Assembly: GCF_039541915.1 (NCBI RefSeq) | Contig: NZ_BAABHD010000021.1 | Coordinates: 124,001-188,000, forward strand | DNA from: Nibrella saemangeumensis | GTDB taxonomy: Bacteria; Bacteroidota; Bacteroidia; Cytophagales; Spirosomataceae | Length of the DNA stretch: 64,000 nt | Direction of reading: 5' to 3' | In this document: positions 8,782 to 16,420 of the stretch, one piece after another | How positions within the stretch are numbered: the first letter of the stretch is position 1 | How the letters are laid out: each line of letters begins with the position of its first letter | Made by a program: the position numbers and the translations under genes | The notes under the pieces: model-generated | Databases searched by the model: none | The model's input: the letters and a program-made list of their open reading frames with translations, nothing else | What the model was told of the DNA's origin: nothing

Positions 8782-8866
8782 AGTAGCACGGAGTTGTACT
8801 CCGTGTTACACGGCTACCCCAGGTATCATCAGCCTACGGCTGCACGGAGTACAACTCCATAGTACT
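8782..8866. repeat. Nested palindromic element with TGT/ACA triloops
   Basis: Outer arms 8782-8805 and 8843-8866 are inverted copies (21 of 24 positions match). Each arm is itself a hairpin: CACGGAGT-TGT-ACTCCGTG at 8787-8805 and GGAGT-ACA-ACTCC at 8846-8858. The element fills the proA-kinase gap and runs into the kinase gene, where it encodes the last about ten residues. Its architecture matches the element at 28445-28583 although the stem sequences differ. Confidence 0.8.
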
Positions 8867-10333
8867 GGCGTTCTGAAACCGCCGGAATGTTTTCCGGTAA
8901 ACCCGCTGGTGATCGGGGTTTGGCTGAAAGGTCTGCCCAAATTCCACCTGCCTGGCTGCTTCTGCCAGAGAACCTACTAGTCCGCGGGCTTTCATCGCCA
9001 GCAGGATAGCGCCAATGGCTCCACTTTCGTTGCTGGCATTTAATTGCACGGGTACCCCGAAAATATCGGCCAGCATCTGCACCCAGAACTCCGACTGGGC
9101 AAAGCCTCCGTTGGCATGAATCACCCGCGTAGGACCGGTGTAACGGGCCAGCATCTTCTCTATGGTGAGTACGTTAAACATGACGCCTTCGAGCGCGGCC
9201 CGGATGAAATGTGCCCGCGTATGCTGCCAACTGACATTCAGATAAGCTCCCCGCACGTTGGCGTTCCAGAGCGGGGCGCGTTCCCCCTGCAGGTATGGCA
9301 GAAACAGGAGTCCATCTGCACCGGCCGGAACCTGTTCTGCCTCGGCCAGCGCATCGGCTACGTCCAGTCGGGTTAGGTTTTCGGCCAGCCATTGCAGCAC
9401 GTTCGCCCCGTTGTTGGTCGGGCCACCCACTACAAAGTAAGAGTCTTTACCAGCTTCATCTACATCCAGAATGTAGCTGAACAACCGGCCCTGCCGCTCA
9501 CGCAGCGGTTTGCCGCTGGTCCGCCGAATGGCTCCGCTGGTACCAATGGTCAGGGTCGTAACCCCCGGCGCAATCGCTCCAGCTCCTAAATTAGCCAGAC
9601 AACCATCCGAAGCGCCAATGTACAGGGTCACACCGTCGGGCAGCGCTGTTTTGTCGGCAACCTGATTCTTCTGATAGCTAAATGAGGTAGTCGTTGGTTT
9701 AGGCTCCGATAGTTGACTCGCCCGAATACCGACGTACTTCAGCGCGGGCGCGTACCAATTCCGGGTCTGACTATTGAACAGCCCCATAGCGGTGGCAATG
9801 GAATAATCAATCCAGTGGTGCCCCGTCAGCTTATGCCAGATGTATTCTTTAATAGAAATGAACCGCGCAGCCTCCTTTAGCAGCCGGGGTTGGTTGTCGC
9901 GCAGCCACGCCAGTTTACACAGGGGCGTCATCGGGTGAATAGGCGTACCGGTGTGCCGGTAGATGTCGCGACCAGTCGGCGAACGGTCGGGTCGCAGAGC
10001 CTTAGCCTGCCGTTCAGCGCGGTTATCAGACCAGATGATAGCGTTGGTTAGCGGTTTCCCCTCAGCATCGATGGCCAGCAGACTATGCATCGCCGAACTG
10101 AAGCAAACGGCGTCGATTGAGGCCCCCTGAGCCTCTGTCTGCTGTACCAGTTCATCCAATACCTGGCACAATTCCTGCCAGATATGGTTAGGGTCCTGCT
10201 CACAGTGGGTGGGTTTGGGAAAGAGGGTGGTCACCGGGGCCGAAGCCTGAGCAATTACCTGGCCATCGGCAACCGACATGGCAAGGGCTTTTACATTGGT
10301 TGTGCCGATATCAACACCTACGATACAATTCAT
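8834..10333 (-). CDS. FGGY-family carbohydrate kinase (gluconokinase-like)
   Basis: ATP-dependent sugar kinase of the FGGY fold. The N-terminal phosphate loop is IVGVDIGTTNVKALAM, substrate-domain blocks follow (FSSAMHSLLAID, IIWSDNRAERQAKAL), and the C-terminal ATPase half includes LTIGTSGAIRRT and HANGGFAQSEFWVQMLADIF. The pattern is closest to gluconokinases, but xylulose or another sugar cannot be excluded. The start at 10333 places the phosphate loop at the N-terminus; an ATG seven codons upstream would overlap the isomerase gene. The last about ten codons lie inside a palindromic repeat (8843-8866), so the C-terminus may have been replaced by repeat sequence. It follows manA by 10 nt. 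Confidence 0.9.
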   Translation of the reverse strand: MNCIVGVDIGTTNVKALAMSVADGQVIAQASAPVTTLFPKPTHCEQDPNHIWQELCQVLDELVQQTEAQGASIDAVCFSSAMHSLLAIDAEGKPLTNAIIWSDNRAERQAKALRPDRSPTGRDIYRHTGTPIHPMTPLCKLAWLRDNQPRLLKEAARFISIKEYIWHKLTGHHWIDYSIATAMGLFNSQTRNWYAPALKYVGIRASQLSEPKPTTTSFSYQKNQVADKTALPDGVTLYIGASDGCLANLGAGAIAPGVTTLTIGTSGAIRRTSGKPLRERQGRLFSYILDVDEAGKDSYFVVGGPTNNGANVLQWLAENLTRLDVADALAEAEQVPAGADGLLFLPYLQGERAPLWNANVRGAYLNVSWQHTRAHFIRAALEGVMFNVLTIEKMLARYTGPTRVIHANGGFAQSEFWVQMLADIFGVPVQLNASNESGAIGAILLAMKARGLVGSLAEAARQVEFGQTFQPNPDHQRVYRKTFRRFQNASTMELYSVQP

Positions 10334-10343
10334 GAAATCAGGT

Positions 10344-11321
10344 TTAAGGGACATACGACTCCAGCAATGTCATATCGTCCTCGGGTACCAGCGTTACCTG
10401 CTTTACAGAAGCGGGAATCAGGGCACATTCTCCTAATTTCAACGGTACGTTATAGCCACCGTCGGCCTGGATCGTCACGGCTCCGCCTACACAGACCAGG
10501 ATCACAAAGGAGTCGAGGTGAGTGTAATCGTGCATCACCTCCTGGTCGAAGTTCAGGATGTTGGTAACGAAGTAGTCGGAAGTAACGGCATTGACACTCT
10601 GATTCCGTTTACGCTCGTACCGGGTTTTGTAGTCGTCGTGGTGGTTGTAATCAATAGCATCAACGGCCTGTTCGGTATGCAGTTCACGCTTCTGCCCTTT
10701 GTCGTCGACCCGGTCGAAGTCGTAAATGCGGTAAGTGATGTCGGAGGTCTGCTGGATCTCGGCCAGCAACAGGCCCTTGCCGATGGTGTGCACGCGGCCG
10801 GCGGGCAGGAAAAATACATCGCCCGCTTCGGCTGGCTCCCGGTTCAGAATGTCGGTCAGCGTATTACTCCTGACGGCATCAATATACTCCTCCCGCGACA
10901 CGTTACGGTTGAACCCGGAGATCAGCGAGGAACCTTCATCGGCCTGAATGATATACCACATCTCGGTTTTGCCGAAACCGTTATGCCGCTCGTGGGCTAA
11001 CGCGTCATTGGGGTGAACCTGAATGGAGAGGTCATCGTTGGCGTCGATGAATTTGACCAGCAGCGGAAACCGGTCGCCGTACGTTTCGTATACGTGCTTC
11101 CCCACCAACTGTTCTTTATAATGCTCCAGCAATTCCTGGAGTGATTTACCCTTCAGCGGTCCTTCCTTCACCGCCGACACTTCGCCCGCTACGCCGGAAA
11201 TCTCCCAGGTTTCGCCACAATTGGGCAGGGGTGAAAAGTCTTTTCCCAGGATGGACCTGATTTTCTGTCCACCCCAGATTTTATCTTTATAAATGGTTTT
11301 GAACGTCAGTGGATAGAGCAT
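10344..11321 (-). CDS. manA: Mannose-6-phosphate isomerase, class I
   Basis: Zinc enzyme interconverting mannose-6-phosphate and fructose-6-phosphate. Cupin blocks are present: IKFIDANDDLSIQVHPNDALAH-type metal site around residues 90-110 (QVHPND), GKTEMWYI, and FFLPAGRVHTIGKGLLLAEIQQ with a further His. The ATG at 11321 gives about 325 residues; a TTG nine codons upstream is possible but less attractive. A -7-like element (11346-11353) lies about 25 nt upstream. The downstream FGGY kinase starts 10 nt after the stop, so the two probably form a sugar-use operon. Confidence 0.93.
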   Translation of the reverse strand: MLYPLTFKTIYKDKIWGGQKIRSILGKDFSPLPNCGETWEISGVAGEVSAVKEGPLKGKSLQELLEHYKEQLVGKHVYETYGDRFPLLVKFIDANDDLSIQVHPNDALAHERHNGFGKTEMWYIIQADEGSSLISGFNRNVSREEYIDAVRSNTLTDILNREPAEAGDVFFLPAGRVHTIGKGLLLAEIQQTSDITYRIYDFDRVDDKGQKRELHTEQAVDAIDYNHHDDYKTRYERKRNQSVNAVTSDYFVTNILNFDQEVMHDYTHLDSFVILVCVGGAVTIQADGGYNVPLKLGECALIPASVKQVTLVPEDDMTLLESYVP

Positions 11322-11345
11322 GGAGCCAGGTATTTGATGTTGCGC

Positions 11346-11353
11346 CAAAAATA
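11346..11353 (-). promoter_or_regulatory. Candidate -7 element of the manA-kinase operon
   Basis: On the minus strand TATTTTTG matches TAnnTTTG and would start transcription about 15-20 nt before the manA ATG. No convincing -33 element was seen. Confidence 0.4.
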
Positions 11354-11502
11354 ATGGTTTGTCCCTGTAAACAGATAGAAATACCTATCGATTCACCATA
11401 CTATTTTTCCGGTTGATTCCCTGATTGTACCAGCCTGTCTACGCTGCGGTTGAGGAGACTTATTGATTTGGCTACTTTGCCTGAGTTCTATTACAGGCAC
11501 CT

Positions 11503-12219
11503 ATGAGAACAACGATTACCACCCGCTACCTTATAGCCTTTACCGCCTTATTTCTGGTTCTGCACGAATTACACGAACAGGCGCACACCAGTGTGGGCCG
11601 GCTATTGTGTGGCTGCTGGGGCCCACGAGGCTTTAATGTCTGGCATTTATGCGAAACCTGCTCTATGAACGGAGCCTATCCACTGGCGCTCATGGCTGGT
11701 CCGCTGTTCAGTTATGCCCTGGCCTGGACCGGATATTACCTGATGGGACAGGCAGATAGGCAACGGAAAGCGCTGGGCTTCTCGCTGGTGTTTGGCAGCG
11801 TGATGCAGGCCCGGCTGCTTACCGCTGTTATGGGTGGTGGTGACGAGGTAACTCTATTCCGGTTAATCACCGATCAGCCGGTGTTGGGTCGCTGGCTTGG
11901 TTTGACGGTGACCGTCCTGCTGGCAGCACCCCCATTATGGCGTGCGTTCCGCCAGTTACCCCGTCCTAAGCAGGTAGTCTATTGGCTGGGGTTTGCCTTC
12001 GTACCGCTGATTGTCGAGGCCGTGGTCGTCTTTAAGGGACTGGATGGCTTGTTACAACAAGGTATCGGAGCAGAGCCAGGATTGCTGGGCATGCCGATGC
12101 TGGTAACCGTTTGGACCGGGCTAATGGCCTTGATTCTGATTCCGACACACCGGTGGTTGCTGAGCTTGTTTGTGAGTGTGGAGACCCCCCATCTGAAACA
12201 GCTTAACGAAGTGCGTTAG
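11503..12219 (+). CDS. Membrane protein with HExxH motif (M50-like, uncharacterised)
   Basis: 238 residues with about six hydrophobic segments. The first segment carries HELHEQAH, which contains HExxH (HEQAH) as in zinc metallopeptidases, and a later segment reads MAGPLFSYALAW, resembling the second conserved region of M50 intramembrane proteases (AGP-x-x-N-type). A cysteine-rich loop (CGCWGP, CETC) lies between them. I do not recognise a named family; an M50-like role is inferred from these two motifs and could be wrong. It is a single gene convergent with the SEC-C gene, with a shared hairpin terminator. A CTACTTTG promoter-like box lies at 11472-11479. Confidence 0.65.
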   Translation: MRTTITTRYLIAFTALFLVLHELHEQAHTSVGRLLCGCWGPRGFNVWHLCETCSMNGAYPLALMAGPLFSYALAWTGYYLMGQADRQRKALGFSLVFGSVMQARLLTAVMGGGDEVTLFRLITDQPVLGRWLGLTVTVLLAAPPLWRAFRQLPRPKQVVYWLGFAFVPLIVEAVVVFKGLDGLLQQGIGAEPGLLGMPMLVTVWTGLMALILIPTHRWLLSLFVSVETPHLKQLNEVR

Positions 12220-12257
12220 AGCCTGCCGCACATTTGTGCCCTGCATAACCAAATAAT

Positions 12258-12289
12258 AAAAAGTGTTACGGTTTTCCGTGGCACTTTTT
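12258..12289. terminator. Hairpin terminator between convergent genes
   Basis: AAAAAGTG pairs with CACTTTTT, extended by an inner stem TTACGG/CCGTGG (two G-T pairs) around a TTTT loop. It follows the membrane-protein gene and overlaps the stop codon of the convergent SEC-C gene, so it can serve both strands. Confidence 0.7.
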
Positions 12290-13033
12290 GTATTTTAGTC
12301 CACTACCACAAAAACAGACTTCATTTCTGCCCAGTTTAGATATACTTTTTAGAGCTACTGTGTTTTCCGAAGATATATTACGCCAATCTGAGGCAGTAGA
12401 TTTGTTATTAGGCGGCTGCATCTCTTCAAGAGATTTTTCAACTTCATATGCAATTTGCCTGACTGCCGGTAGTACTGGAGAGTTGATAGGTGTTTGATCT
12501 ACCCCATTAGTAATATTCCATTGCATAGAGTTTTCCCGTGAAAGTTTAATAAACTCTTCATCAAGCTTAGGATCAACATGTGCTCCACCATCTTGATCTG
12601 CTAAGTATAGAACTAATTCTTTTCTGGTAAACTCTTTACCTGTGCTGTCCTTTAATACCGGTTTGTTCCACCAAGCATCAAACGGTTTTGAGTGCTCTAC
12701 CCCTAAATAGCCTTCGCCCAGAAGAGGAACATAACCATCAAAACTATTTGACGACATTATTGCTAGTAAATTGCACTGAGTCAATAAATTATCTGGTTCT
12801 AAATCCAAGCATGTATCTATAAATCCAATGCCCCCTTTATACCCTAACTGCTCGAGAACGGATTTACTATTTCTAGTATCATGTAATAGAATTCTTAAAG
12901 TTACAGCCAGTCGTTTGGCTTCCCCATAATAACCTGAGTCGAAGGAATTGCTTGATACCTTTAGAAAATGTATTTGCTCTTTTAGCTGTTCTTTAAGATC
13001 GTCTGCAGTTCGTTCCCTTTGTACTTTTCCCAT
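12266..13033 (-). CDS. SEC-C motif protein, AT-rich gene
   Basis: 255 residues ending in a classic SEC-C zinc motif (GRNEVCFCGSGLKYKKCHG), the small metal-binding tail found in SecA and many uncharacterised bacterial proteins. The rest is mostly helical and lacks known catalytic motifs; the middle (KEFTRKELVLYLADQDGGAH) resembles a family of stand-alone hypothetical proteins. Function unknown. By eye the gene is clearly more AT-rich than its neighbours and uses different codons, which suggests recent acquisition. It is monocistronic, flanked by terminators at 12258 and 13086. Confidence 0.8.
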   Translation of the reverse strand: MGKVQRERTADDLKEQLKEQIHFLKVSSNSFDSGYYGEAKRLAVTLRILLHDTRNSKSVLEQLGYKGGIGFIDTCLDLEPDNLLTQCNLLAIMSSNSFDGYVPLLGEGYLGVEHSKPFDAWWNKPVLKDSTGKEFTRKELVLYLADQDGGAHVDPKLDEEFIKLSRENSMQWNITNGVDQTPINSPVLPAVRQIAYEVEKSLEEMQPPNNKSTASDWRNISSENTVALKSISKLGRNEVCFCGSGLKYKKCHGKP

Positions 13034-13085
13034 TATTCAATAATTGTATTATATGGAGTATAGTCATAAAAATGAAACAGAAAAC

Positions 13086-13124
13086 GCAAAAAGCCTCAAA
13101 TTATTGAAATTTGAGGCTTTTTGC
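13086..13124. terminator. Perfect 17-bp bidirectional terminator
   Basis: GCAAAAAGCCTCAAATT is followed after 5 nt by its exact reverse complement, so A- and T-runs flank the GC core on both strands. It lies between the ArgE-like gene (upstream on the minus strand) and the SEC-C gene start. Confidence 0.8.
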
Positions 13125-13195
13125 TGCCGAACTCAAGTCGTACGAACCAAGTTGATTACACTCTCTACGTTCATACCAGATACAATAGTCTAATT

Positions 13196-13219
13196 TCATT
13201 CTTTCGCTCTTTCACTCTT
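13196..13219. repeat. Three degenerate 8-nt units overlapping the argE stop
   Basis: Units TCATTCTT, TCGCTCTT and TCACTCTT lie in tandem and reach the first base of the ArgE-like stop codon. The same style of short-period repeat recurs at several gene ends in this window. Confidence 0.6.
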
Positions 13220-14298
13220 TATATCACCCCTTCCAGCATCTGTATATACAGCCCTATGCCTTCTTCGATCTCACGCAGGTAGATGAACTCATCGGCGGTA
13301 TGCGACCGCTCGGAATGGCCGGGACCGCATTTCAGCGATGGGCAGTCGAGTAAAGCCTGGTCGGAGGTGGTTGGTGAGCCATAGGTAGACCGGCCGAGGG
13401 CAATACCCGCCTGTACGATGGGGTGGCCGACGGGAATGCTGGAGGGTTTCAGCCGGATAGAGCGGGGCTTTACCTCCGACTGAACATGTTGCCGGATGGT
13501 ATCAGTCACTTCTTCCAGCGTATACTGCTCCGTTACCCGAACATCAACCGTAAACGTGCAGGCATCGGGGACAACGTTGTGCTGCGTACCGGCGTTGATA
13601 ATCGTCACCGACATTTTAATTGGGCCCAGTGTTGGTGACACTTTGGGAAACTGGTAGCTGGTAATCCAGTTAATATCCTGAATAGCTTTGTAGATGGCGT
13701 TTTCGCCTTCATTGCGGGCAGCATGGCCCGATTTTCCGTGGGCAGTACAATCAAGAACGAGCAACCCTTTCTCAGCTACGGCCAGATGCATTTCGGTGGG
13801 TTCGCCCACAATGGCAAAGCTGATGGGTGGCAGTTCGGGTAAGATATACTCCAGCCCTTCGCGCCCGGAAACCTCCTCTTCTGCGGTAGCCGCCATCACG
13901 ATATTATACCCCATACCAGCTCGCTCGTAGAAATAGCAGAAGGAAGCCAGCAGCGAAACCAGGCACCCGCCGGCATCGTTGCTGCCGAGGCCGTATAGTT
14001 TGCCGTCGCGCTCCAGCGGCTCAAAGGGGTTCAGCGTCCAGGATTTATTAGGCTTTACCGTATCGTGGTGAGAGTTGAGCAGCAGGGTCGGTTTGGCCGC
14101 ATCGAAATAAAGGTTAGTGGCCCAGATGTTATTTTTTGTTCGCTGAAAGGGAATTTGCTGTTCCCGAAAAAAAGCCTCAATCAGCAGGGCGGTCTGGTCC
14201 TCTTCACGACTGAAGGAGGGGATAGCAATTAAACGTTTGAGCAAAGCAATGGCCGATTCGGTCAGCACCGCCTGCCGGGAAGTATTAGTCACGGTCAT
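13219..14298 (-). CDS. argE: M20 family deacylase, acetylornithine deacetylase-like (ArgE-type)
   Basis: Co-catalytic zinc peptidase-fold enzyme that removes the N-acyl group in arginine synthesis. Metal and catalytic residues are visible: LLLNSHHDTV (His and catalytic Asp), LYGLGSNDAGG (bridging Asp), ATAEEEVSGREG (catalytic and metal Glu), VGEPTE, and the distal His in KCGPGHSERSHTADEF. The dimerisation domain (GKSGHAARNEGENA) is also present. ATG at 14298; a GTG two codons upstream is less likely. In Bacteroidota the true substrate can be an N-acetyl or N-succinyl citrulline or ornithine, which sequence alone cannot decide. It is separated from the arginine cluster by 8 kb. Confidence 0.85.
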   Translation of the reverse strand: MTVTNTSRQAVLTESAIALLKRLIAIPSFSREEDQTALLIEAFFREQQIPFQRTKNNIWATNLYFDAAKPTLLLNSHHDTVKPNKSWTLNPFEPLERDGKLYGLGSNDAGGCLVSLLASFCYFYERAGMGYNIVMAATAEEEVSGREGLEYILPELPPISFAIVGEPTEMHLAVAEKGLLVLDCTAHGKSGHAARNEGENAIYKAIQDINWITSYQFPKVSPTLGPIKMSVTIINAGTQHNVVPDACTFTVDVRVTEQYTLEEVTDTIRQHVQSEVKPRSIRLKPSSIPVGHPIVQAGIALGRSTYGSPTTSDQALLDCPSLKCGPGHSERSHTADEFIYLREIEEGIGLYIQMLEGVI

Positions 14299-14373
14299 AC
14301 ACACAAATCAAAATCACAACGAAAATGGCCAAAATACCCCTAAAAAACAAAATTTCCCTTTCTGCTATCTTCT

Positions 14374-15273
14374 CTACTCCTCATAATACTTTACCCCTTT
14401 TTCGCGCAGGAACTGTTTGATCACATCAACGTGAACACATTGTCCAACATTGAGAAACGGGTAATTGGAAACACGTGTTTTGCGTCCGTTAACAATGACG
14501 TCCCGGTCTTCAATATCAAAACCCAGGTGCAAATGCCGGGTGGCGCTCTGCATGCCGTATACGGTGCCGTTAACATCAAACAAAGGCGCACCGCTCTGCC
14601 CCCGCAGGCCAGGAGTGCTCAGTTCAATACCGGTTATTTCACCGGTACGGCTGCCGTTGGTATCACTCATCAGCCGGGTCACAATGCCGTCGATGGGAAA
14701 GCGGGGCGAGTGAACGCGGCCTTCGCTGGTCCATTCAATATCGTCGGTTTCCTTGTTGTAGCGGTAGTTGGTAAACTCCGGAAACGGGTAGCCCAGGCGG
14801 CACAAACTCCGGCCCGATTTAATGCGGCTGCTATCGCGCAGGAAAGTAGCGTATGACCGGTACAGAATGCGATTATACCCCTTGAAGCGCAAAATGGCCA
14901 GATCCTGCGTCGGGTGCGCATCAATTAGTAATTCGGCAAACTGATCGACGCAGTTCAGGAAATTGTTCCGGATGCGGATCATCGTTTCTGCCCGTAGCTG
15001 GTATTTTTCTTCCAGCCGCTGCAGATGCTGACCATAGTTGGTAAGCCGTTGAAACGGGTGGCGTTCCGCTAGAAAATTCCGATAGTGCTTGTAAATATCC
15101 TCGGCAGTGGAGATGAGATCGGCTACGTGCTTACAGGTAACGGCGCAACCCTGTTCATTAACAAAAAAAAGCGTGGCGCTACCAGGCAGGATTTCGCTAT
15201 GACCATACATCCGGATAATTGAGTGAATCGGCCGGGTAAACAGATCAACACGTTCAATCGCGTCTACAAACAT
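14374..15273 (-). CDS. Trypsin-like serine protease domain protein
   Basis: 299 residues with a chymotrypsin-fold triad in order: His in AVTCKHVADL, Asp in HPTQDLAILRF and Ser in LRGQSGAPLFD (GxSGxP). No PDZ domain, signal peptide or membrane segment is seen, so it appears to be a cytoplasmic or unusually exported HtrA-like relative. The insert between His and Asp is long and helical. Target unknown. It starts 75 nt upstream of the ArgE-like gene on the same strand and may be co-transcribed with it. A terminator (15335-15363) separates it from the DUF937 gene. Confidence 0.8.
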   Translation of the reverse strand: MFVDAIERVDLFTRPIHSIIRMYGHSEILPGSATLFFVNEQGCAVTCKHVADLISTAEDIYKHYRNFLAERHPFQRLTNYGQHLQRLEEKYQLRAETMIRIRNNFLNCVDQFAELLIDAHPTQDLAILRFKGYNRILYRSYATFLRDSSRIKSGRSLCRLGYPFPEFTNYRYNKETDDIEWTSEGRVHSPRFPIDGIVTRLMSDTNGSRTGEITGIELSTPGLRGQSGAPLFDVNGTVYGMQSATRHLHLGFDIEDRDVIVNGRKTRVSNYPFLNVGQCVHVDVIKQFLREKGVKYYEE

Positions 15274-15334
15274 GGACAGTGGGCAAAAAGAAAAGGCAAA
15301 TTAACGCAATTTCGGCTGGTTATCGGTAAAAACA

Positions 15335-15363
15335 AAAGCAGCCTCCCAAAAGAAGGCTGCTTT
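15335..15363 (-). terminator. Intrinsic terminator after the DUF937 gene
   Basis: Arms AAAGCAGCCT and AGGCTGCTTT enclose a 9-nt loop, followed on the minus strand by a T-rich tract. It lies downstream of the DUF937 gene and before the protease gene. Confidence 0.75.
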
Positions 15364-15454
15364 GTTCAGGTTGACAGCGCTTAAACAGATTCAACCTATT
15401 ATCTTTTGCTAATTCGGCTAACAAATCATTCAAATGCCCTCAGGGTCCAACATC

Positions 15455-16342
15455 TTATGGCCGCTTAAACGGTCCAGCGGCTGTATCGCGGGTAGAACCA
15501 TTAGCATCCTCAATGTTTTCACGGGTAGATGGCGACCGGTCCTCCACCGCATTAGGCTCTGCTCGTGAGGTTGTATCGGTATAAACGCCTTCAGTACCAG
15601 ACTGGTTTTGCCTGCATTTCTGCACAATCAGAAACAGAATAAGCGCTCCAACGGCAAACAATACCCAGCGCAGCCAGGTTACATTTTCCCGCCGGCGTTC
15701 CACCTGCGGACTTAGCGGTATGTCCGGGCTGACCGGGGTACTCGTCATCGTGGTGGTCCCCTGAATAGATTCACCCGGTTCGGTGCGCATTTTATCGAGG
15801 TTCAGCACCCCAGACAAAGAAGCAAGTCCAGCCGGCAGGCTCGTTCGTATATAATCGGCCTGACCTGCCAGCAGCGTAGTCAGGTTTGTCGCTGACAGGC
15901 CTTTATCCTGCGCCTGCCGGCCCAGAATGCCCATCAGAACAGAGCCCGCCAGACCCATAAGCGCCAGGGCCGAGGGTTGCTGCACACCGCTGTGCAACGC
16001 CACGGCACTGGCAACTTCGTCGGTATCATCACCAAAGATCCGGTCGAGCAGGCTACTACCGGTAGCGGCTGCGGCCTGTTCGTCGCCCCGTGAGCCGATT
16101 ACCTGTGATATATCGAGCGGAGTATTCCCATAGTTACCGTCCTTTAGCAAATCAACAATATCGGAGGCACCGCCGGATTCCTGCACGCGCTGCGCCATAC
16201 CGCCCAGCACCGCCGGTAATACCCCATCAATGGCTTTACGGGTATTAGTGGGCGACTCGTTTAAATGACTGCTGAGCTGATCAACAACCGAAGGTGTAAA
16301 CTGCTCCTGGAGATACGATAAAAGGTTAACAGCCATGTCCAT
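15455..16342 (-). CDS. DUF937 domain protein with one membrane segment
   Basis: 295 residues. The N-terminal about 150 residues match DUF937 (NLLSYLQEQFTPSVVDQLSS, KAIDGVLPAVLGGMAQRV, GLAGSVLMGILGRQ), a helical repeat family often fused to OmpA-type domains. Here the OmpA domain is absent; instead there is one hydrophobic helix (WVLFAVGALILFLIVQKC) at about 225-243 and a polar tail rich in Thr, Asn and Arg. It is thus probably anchored in the inner membrane with a short exposed tail. Function unknown. A terminator follows the stop. Confidence 0.8.
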   Translation of the reverse strand: MDMAVNLLSYLQEQFTPSVVDQLSSHLNESPTNTRKAIDGVLPAVLGGMAQRVQESGGASDIVDLLKDGNYGNTPLDISQVIGSRGDEQAAAATGSSLLDRIFGDDTDEVASAVALHSGVQQPSALALMGLAGSVLMGILGRQAQDKGLSATNLTTLLAGQADYIRTSLPAGLASLSGVLNLDKMRTEPGESIQGTTTMTSTPVSPDIPLSPQVERRRENVTWLRWVLFAVGALILFLIVQKCRQNQSGTEGVYTDTTSRAEPNAVEDRSPSTRENIEDANGSTRDTAAGPFKRP

Positions 16343-16420
16343 AACGTTGGTTTATTCATACATAAAACAGACTGTCAACCGGAATGTTCGATAAAGTTAG
16401 TAGGATGATCGTTGGCCAGA

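Noticed and set aside
8834..10333. Kinase named as xylulokinase
   Set aside because: FGGY motifs do not fix the sugar; the blocks look nearer gluconokinase and the neighbour is a mannose-6-phosphate isomerase, so no symbol was assigned.
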